Source: Methanobacteriota archaeon
GTDB taxonomy: Archaea > Thermoplasmatota > DTKX01 > GCA-020343715
Length of the DNA: 8,191 nt
NCBI GenBank assembly: GCA_030594725.1
Contig: JAUVEQ010000115.1
Coordinates: 1 to 8,191, forward strand
Reading direction: 5' to 3'
Position 1 is the first letter of the stretch, and each line of letters starts with the position of its first letter. A program made the translations under genes and the position numbers. Of the stretch, positions 5,771 through 8,191 are shown in pieces. The notes under the pieces are model-generated. The model searched no databases and was not told where the DNA came from. It was given only the letters and a program-made list of their open reading frames with translations.

Positions 5771-7084
5771 ATGGACCGTTCACCCTTGAATGTTATTCTA
5801 ATAACAATAGATGCGTTGAGATTCGATAGATTATCAATAAATGGATATAAGAATAGGACCACACCGCATCTAGAGTCCTGGATGTCTCGAAGTATCAATT
5901 TCACAAATGTCTTCTCCAATGCTACGAATACGCCATCATCCTTTGGTTCCATGTTCAGTTCATCCTATCCACTCATGTACAATGGATATGATTCACTTTC
6001 ACAGAGGCGTCCCTTTCTACCAGAGATCCTTCACAACAACGGTGTTCAGACAATAGGTATCAATTCAAATCCGTTCCTATCCAAATATTATGGATATGAT
6101 CGGGGATTCGATACATTCATTGATTTCTTCTCTCCCGACTCAAAATCCAAGGCATTTCGAGCCTTGAAATATAAGTGGGGGACGTATTATCGGTTGTTCC
6201 TTACAAGATATTTCCAATATCCATATGTTCCGGGCAATAAGATCAATGAACACGTTAAAAGGGTGTTAAGGAAGAAAAATGACAAGAACAGATTCCTATG
6301 GATCCACTACATGGACACACATGCGCCCTATTATCCTATGTTCGAAGTGATCGATGGATCAGATTTTACAGTTCAAGAGATCATCGATATCAATGAAAGG
6401 GTGATCGGAAATAACAAAGAGACGGCCACATCAGATGATAAGATTAGGATATCTCAGTTGTATGATCTTAGCGTTCAAACCATTGATAATTACATTCATA
6501 AATTACTTCAATACATATTCGACAGACCACATTTAAAGAATTCAATTGTCATAATCACATCCGATCACGGAGAGGAACTCTTCGATCATGGAGATGTCGG
6601 CCATTTCCCGAAATTGTATGATGAACTATTACATGTTCCATTCATATTGATCGGAGACAGTGCGCTTGAGAACATAGGTGTTCCTTCAGATACGCATGCT
6701 TTGAATGAACTATTGAATCTATCTCCAACTATATTGGACTGGTTGAACATCAAGAGACCTCGCGATTTCATTGGGTGTTCAATGAGAGATCATAGATCAC
6801 CTTTCATTTTTGCGGATATCGCATCAAGTCCCGGCTCTGTCAAGGTCAATTATGCCTACAGGAACAGTGGTATCCGTACTGATTCGTACAAATACATCTA
6901 TTCAAATGCTGATGGGGAGATGCTATTTGATCTGAGATCCGATAGCAAAGAGACCCATAATATCGCACCCGATCATCAAGAGGTCACCGATGCCTTTCGG
7001 GACATTGTAGGATTGCATCGTACAAATATCGAGAAACATAATATCCGGTTCACGGGTTCAAGATTACGAAATAAGGACCTTTGA
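5771..7084 (+). CDS. Sulfatase/alkaline-phosphatase-superfamily hydrolase or transferase (437 aa)
   Basis: The protein has the full sulfatase fold: N-terminal NVILITIDALRFDRLS with metal ligand D14; GYKNRTTPHLESW, matching the YGY..nTTPnld signature; TPSSFGSMF at 54-62; GINSNPFLSKYYGYDRGFD; HYMDTHAPY (H179, D182, H184); SDHGEELFDHGDVGH (D265, H266, H278); and the typical end IRTDSYKYIY...EMLFDLRSDSKETHNI. Where formylglycine sulfatases have C/S-x-P-x-R, this has T54-P-S-S-F. So it cannot carry formylglycine at that site; Thr54 (or Ser56/57) is the likely nucleophile, as in Thr-using superfamily members such as LtaS. The reaction could be phosphodiester, phosphate or sulfate chemistry. Length is normal and the protein looks complete. 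No signal peptide or membrane helix is visible. The gene is much more AT-rich than its neighbours and uses ATA, AGA and AAT freely, suggesting horizontal transfer. The ribosome binding site is weak (AGGGG, 10 bases ahead). Confidence 0.92.
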   Translation: MDRSPLNVILITIDALRFDRLSINGYKNRTTPHLESWMSRSINFTNVFSNATNTPSSFGSMFSSSYPLMYNGYDSLSQRRPFLPEILHNNGVQTIGINSNPFLSKYYGYDRGFDTFIDFFSPDSKSKAFRALKYKWGTYYRLFLTRYFQYPYVPGNKINEHVKRVLRKKNDKNRFLWIHYMDTHAPYYPMFEVIDGSDFTVQEIIDINERVIGNNKETATSDDKIRISQLYDLSVQTIDNYIHKLLQYIFDRPHLKNSIVIITSDHGEELFDHGDVGHFPKLYDELLHVPFILIGDSALENIGVPSDTHALNELLNLSPTILDWLNIKRPRDFIGCSMRDHRSPFIFADIASSPGSVKVNYAYRNSGIRTDSYKYIYSNADGEMLFDLRSDSKETHNIAPDHQEVTDAFRDIVGLHRTNIEKHNIRFTGSRLRNKDL

Positions 7085-7269
7085 TATCATCATCCAAATT
7101 ATCCTGAGCATTGCCGGATCCTACCGGTCCTCGGGAGGACGGACGGTCCCCATCGGGTCAGAGGACCCATCGAAATCCTCTCGATAATGCACCCTCGGAC
7201 CGGTGGGGCCAGCTCTCTGAGCTGACCCCCTTGGCGTTCGTTGACCTTCGGGTACACGTTGGGGGGTTG
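7085..7269. other. Hairpin-rich gap after the sulfatase gene, no gene
   Basis: Composition returns to GC-rich within about 40 bases of the stop codon. Four dyads follow one another: GTCCTC-GG-GAGGAC (7127-7140), GGGTC-AGAG-GACCC (7155-7168), ATCGA...TCGAT (about 7169-7185) and the strong hairpin at 7205-7229. I see no credible ORF and no tRNA. It may act in termination or mRNA 3' processing, or mark the edge of an inserted segment. Confidence 0.45.
7205..7229 (+). terminator. Strong hairpin, possible 3' end element
   Basis: GGGGCCAGCTC pairs with GAGCTGACCCC around a TCT loop: 11 positions with a single C-A mismatch. No long T-run follows (only CTTGG), so it is not a classic intrinsic terminator. 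Archaeal termination relies on T-tracts, so an RNA-stabilising or regulatory role is equally possible. Confidence 0.4.
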
Positions 7270-7277
7270 CCTTTATG
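7270..7277 (+). promoter_or_regulatory. TATA-like box for the PKD-like gene
   Basis: CCTTTATG sits 40 bases ahead of ATG 7317. Initiation near 7300 would leave a leader of about 17 bases carrying the AGGTG ribosome binding site (7307-7311, 5 bases from the ATG). The ATG at 7275 would be part of this box rather than a start codon. Confidence 0.45.
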
Positions 7278-7316
7278 AGGGGGAACACAAGCAGGGGTCG
7301 AGGTCAAGGTGTTCCA

Positions 7317-7694
7317 ATGTCCGATGACAGTAACCCCGTGATAGCGGTCCTGTTGATAGCGATCATCGCCGTCGTCGTTATTGTCCTGATACCTCCAGGG
7401 ATGCTCGATCCCCGACCCGACATTGAGGATCCCGTGGCCGATGCGGGTCCTGATGTGACCATCGAACTTGGGACCGCGTACACCCTCGACGGGTCCGGGT
7501 CGAGCGACGACAAGGCCATCGACCAGTATCTATGGTCCGTCGAGTACGACCCGAACACCTTCTTGTTCCATGGAGAAAGGGCAACCTTCGTGTTCGACAG
7601 GACCGGGACCTTCGACGTGGTCCTGACGGTGACCGACACCGTCGGCAACGAATCGGCTGACATCATGAGGGTCACCGTGATCGAGAAGGCGTGA
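7317..7694 (+). CDS. Membrane-anchored single PKD-like domain protein (125 aa)
   Basis: An acidic hexapeptide (MSDDSN) is followed by one hydrophobic helix (about 7-26, Ile/Val/Ala/Leu-rich). A Pro/Asp linker leads into a PKD-type beta-sandwich at about 39-121, with the signatures PVADAGPDVTIELG, LDGSGSSDD, QYLWSV, ATFVFDRTGTFDVVLTVTD and a final VTV strand. PKD domains are extracellular in archaeal surface proteins, so the expected topology is N-terminus in, domain out. One sequon (NES) lies near the end. The N-terminus NPVIAVLLIAIIAVVV somewhat recalls archaeal type IV pilin-like segments, but no clear prepilin peptidase site is visible. ATG 7317 is chosen over the in-frame ATG 7275 because AGGTG lies 5 bases before it and 7275 falls in the TATA-like box. 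The protein is small for a PKD protein and may be a binding module for larger surface partners. Confidence 0.82.
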   Translation: MSDDSNPVIAVLLIAIIAVVVIVLIPPGMLDPRPDIEDPVADAGPDVTIELGTAYTLDGSGSSDDKAIDQYLWSVEYDPNTFLFHGERATFVFDRTGTFDVVLTVTDTVGNESADIMRVTVIEKA

Positions 7695-7744
7695 CACAAC
7701 CTGGACGGGGGGACAGGGCGACCCTCCATCGATTCCGACAAGTC

Positions 7745-7751
7745 TTATATA
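7745..7751 (+). promoter_or_regulatory. TATA box for the secreted-protein gene
   Basis: TTATATA is the best TATA match in the window, 59 bases ahead of ATG 7811. It predicts initiation near 7773-7777 and a leader of about 35 bases, with GAGG (7797-7800) as a distant ribosome binding site. Confidence 0.6.
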
Positions 7752-7810
7752 CCCAGGTTCTCATAGAAGGTCCTGTCCCATCCTGGGGACGTATCAGAGG
7801 GACGGATTAC

Positions 7811-8191
7811 ATGGTCGATGAGGAGAACACTCATGGCAATGGAGGCCGGAGGAGTGCCAAGGCCAGGAGGCTCTCCCTCCACCACATCCCCCTGACCGTC
7901 CTCATCCTCATAGCAACCCTGTTCCTCGTCCTCGTCCTCCTCCCCTCCTCCTCGGCCGAGGAGGTGACCTGGGGGAACACGAACATCTCTGGCACAGAGG
8001 AGTACACGGACCTCACCATCAACCTGGACGGTAATCTGACCGTCGAGCCCGACGCCCTGCTCACCATCAACGACTCGACCCTCCTTGTGAGGGCATCGGG
8101 CCCGGACCAGTACATGATCACTGTGGAGCAGGGAGGCACCATGGTGCTCAACAACGTCACCATAACCTCGTCGGGAGGGACCTATGGCATC
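7811..8191 (+). CDS. Secreted sequon-rich surface protein, 3' partial (127 codons seen)
   Basis: The frame is open to the right edge. The N-terminus looks like a long signal peptide or anchor: a hydrophilic n-region with basic residues (R13, R14, K17, R19, R20), a hydrophobic core at about 26-44 (IPLTVLILIATLFLVLVLL), then PSSSA-EE, a plausible signal peptidase site after A49. The mature part alternates in short beta strands with repeated motifs (LTINLDGNLTVEPDALLTINDSTLLV), the style of right-handed parallel beta-helix surface proteins. The fold is an inference because only about 78 mature residues are visible. Four sequons occur (N58, N75, N87, N115), implying N-glycosylation outside the cell. 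It has its own TATA box and is separated from the PKD-like gene by 116 bases. Confidence 0.82.
   Translation, partial: MVDEENTHGNGGRRSAKARRLSLHHIPLTVLILIATLFLVLVLLPSSSAEEVTWGNTNISGTEEYTDLTINLDGNLTVEPDALLTINDSTLLVRASGPDQYMITVEQGGTMVLNNVTITSSGGTYGI

Noticed and set aside
7275..7316. Upstream ATG 7275 as the start of the PKD-like protein
   Set aside because: It lies within the TATA-like CCTTTATG and would add an Arg/Gly-rich extension before the membrane helix; ATG 7317 has AGGTG 5 bases ahead.

Overview
The window looks like euryarchaeal DNA, most likely from a Thermoplasmatota-type lineage. The reasons are AT-rich TATA-like boxes (for example 7745-7751 and 5413-5421) about 35-65 bases ahead of the likely start codons, AGGTG-type Shine-Dalgarno sites ahead of several starts, secreted or membrane proteins dense in N-X-S/T sequons, a membrane-tethered PKD-like domain, and small zinc-ribbon and CC-motif proteins of archaeal style. 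The lineage is an inference from style; there is no rRNA or other marker here.

Layout: (1) 3-1994 (+) is the 3' part of a large surface protein with a glycosylation-rich coiled-coil ectodomain, one membrane helix and a long acidic Pro/Glu repeat tail. (2) 2122-2391 (+) is a small protein with a CC motif, and 2498-2752 (+) a zinc-ribbon protein with a basic tail; each has its own promoter-like site. (3) 5182-2808 (-) is a two-gene operon: a 540-residue cysteine-cluster protein of unknown function, then a 247-residue protein with an Ig-like N-terminal region. The stop codon of the first overlaps the ribosome binding site of the second. (4) 5183-5770 is a long intergenic stretch with a divergent promoter pair, several inverted repeats and a doubtful 81-codon ORF. 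(5) 5771-7084 (+) is a strikingly AT-rich gene for a sulfatase/alkaline-phosphatase-superfamily enzyme without the formylglycine-forming cysteine. (6) 7085-7316 is a hairpin-rich gap. (7) 7317-7694 (+) is a small membrane-anchored PKD-like protein, and 7811-8191 (+) the 5' end of a secreted, sequon-rich protein running off the window.

The common theme is the cell surface: three membrane or secreted proteins carry 18 N-glycosylation sequons between them, and the sulfatase-like enzyme could act on a surface glycan or lipid headgroup, although it has no signal peptide. The sulfatase gene is compositionally foreign to its neighbours and is framed by gaps with unusual secondary structure, so it is probably a horizontally acquired insert. 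I see no tRNA, rRNA, CRISPR array, transposase or integrase. No known multi-gene defence or metabolic system is recognisable. The best candidates for something undescribed are the cysteine-cluster operon, the acidic-tail coiled-coil surface protein, and the structured leader ahead of the sulfatase.
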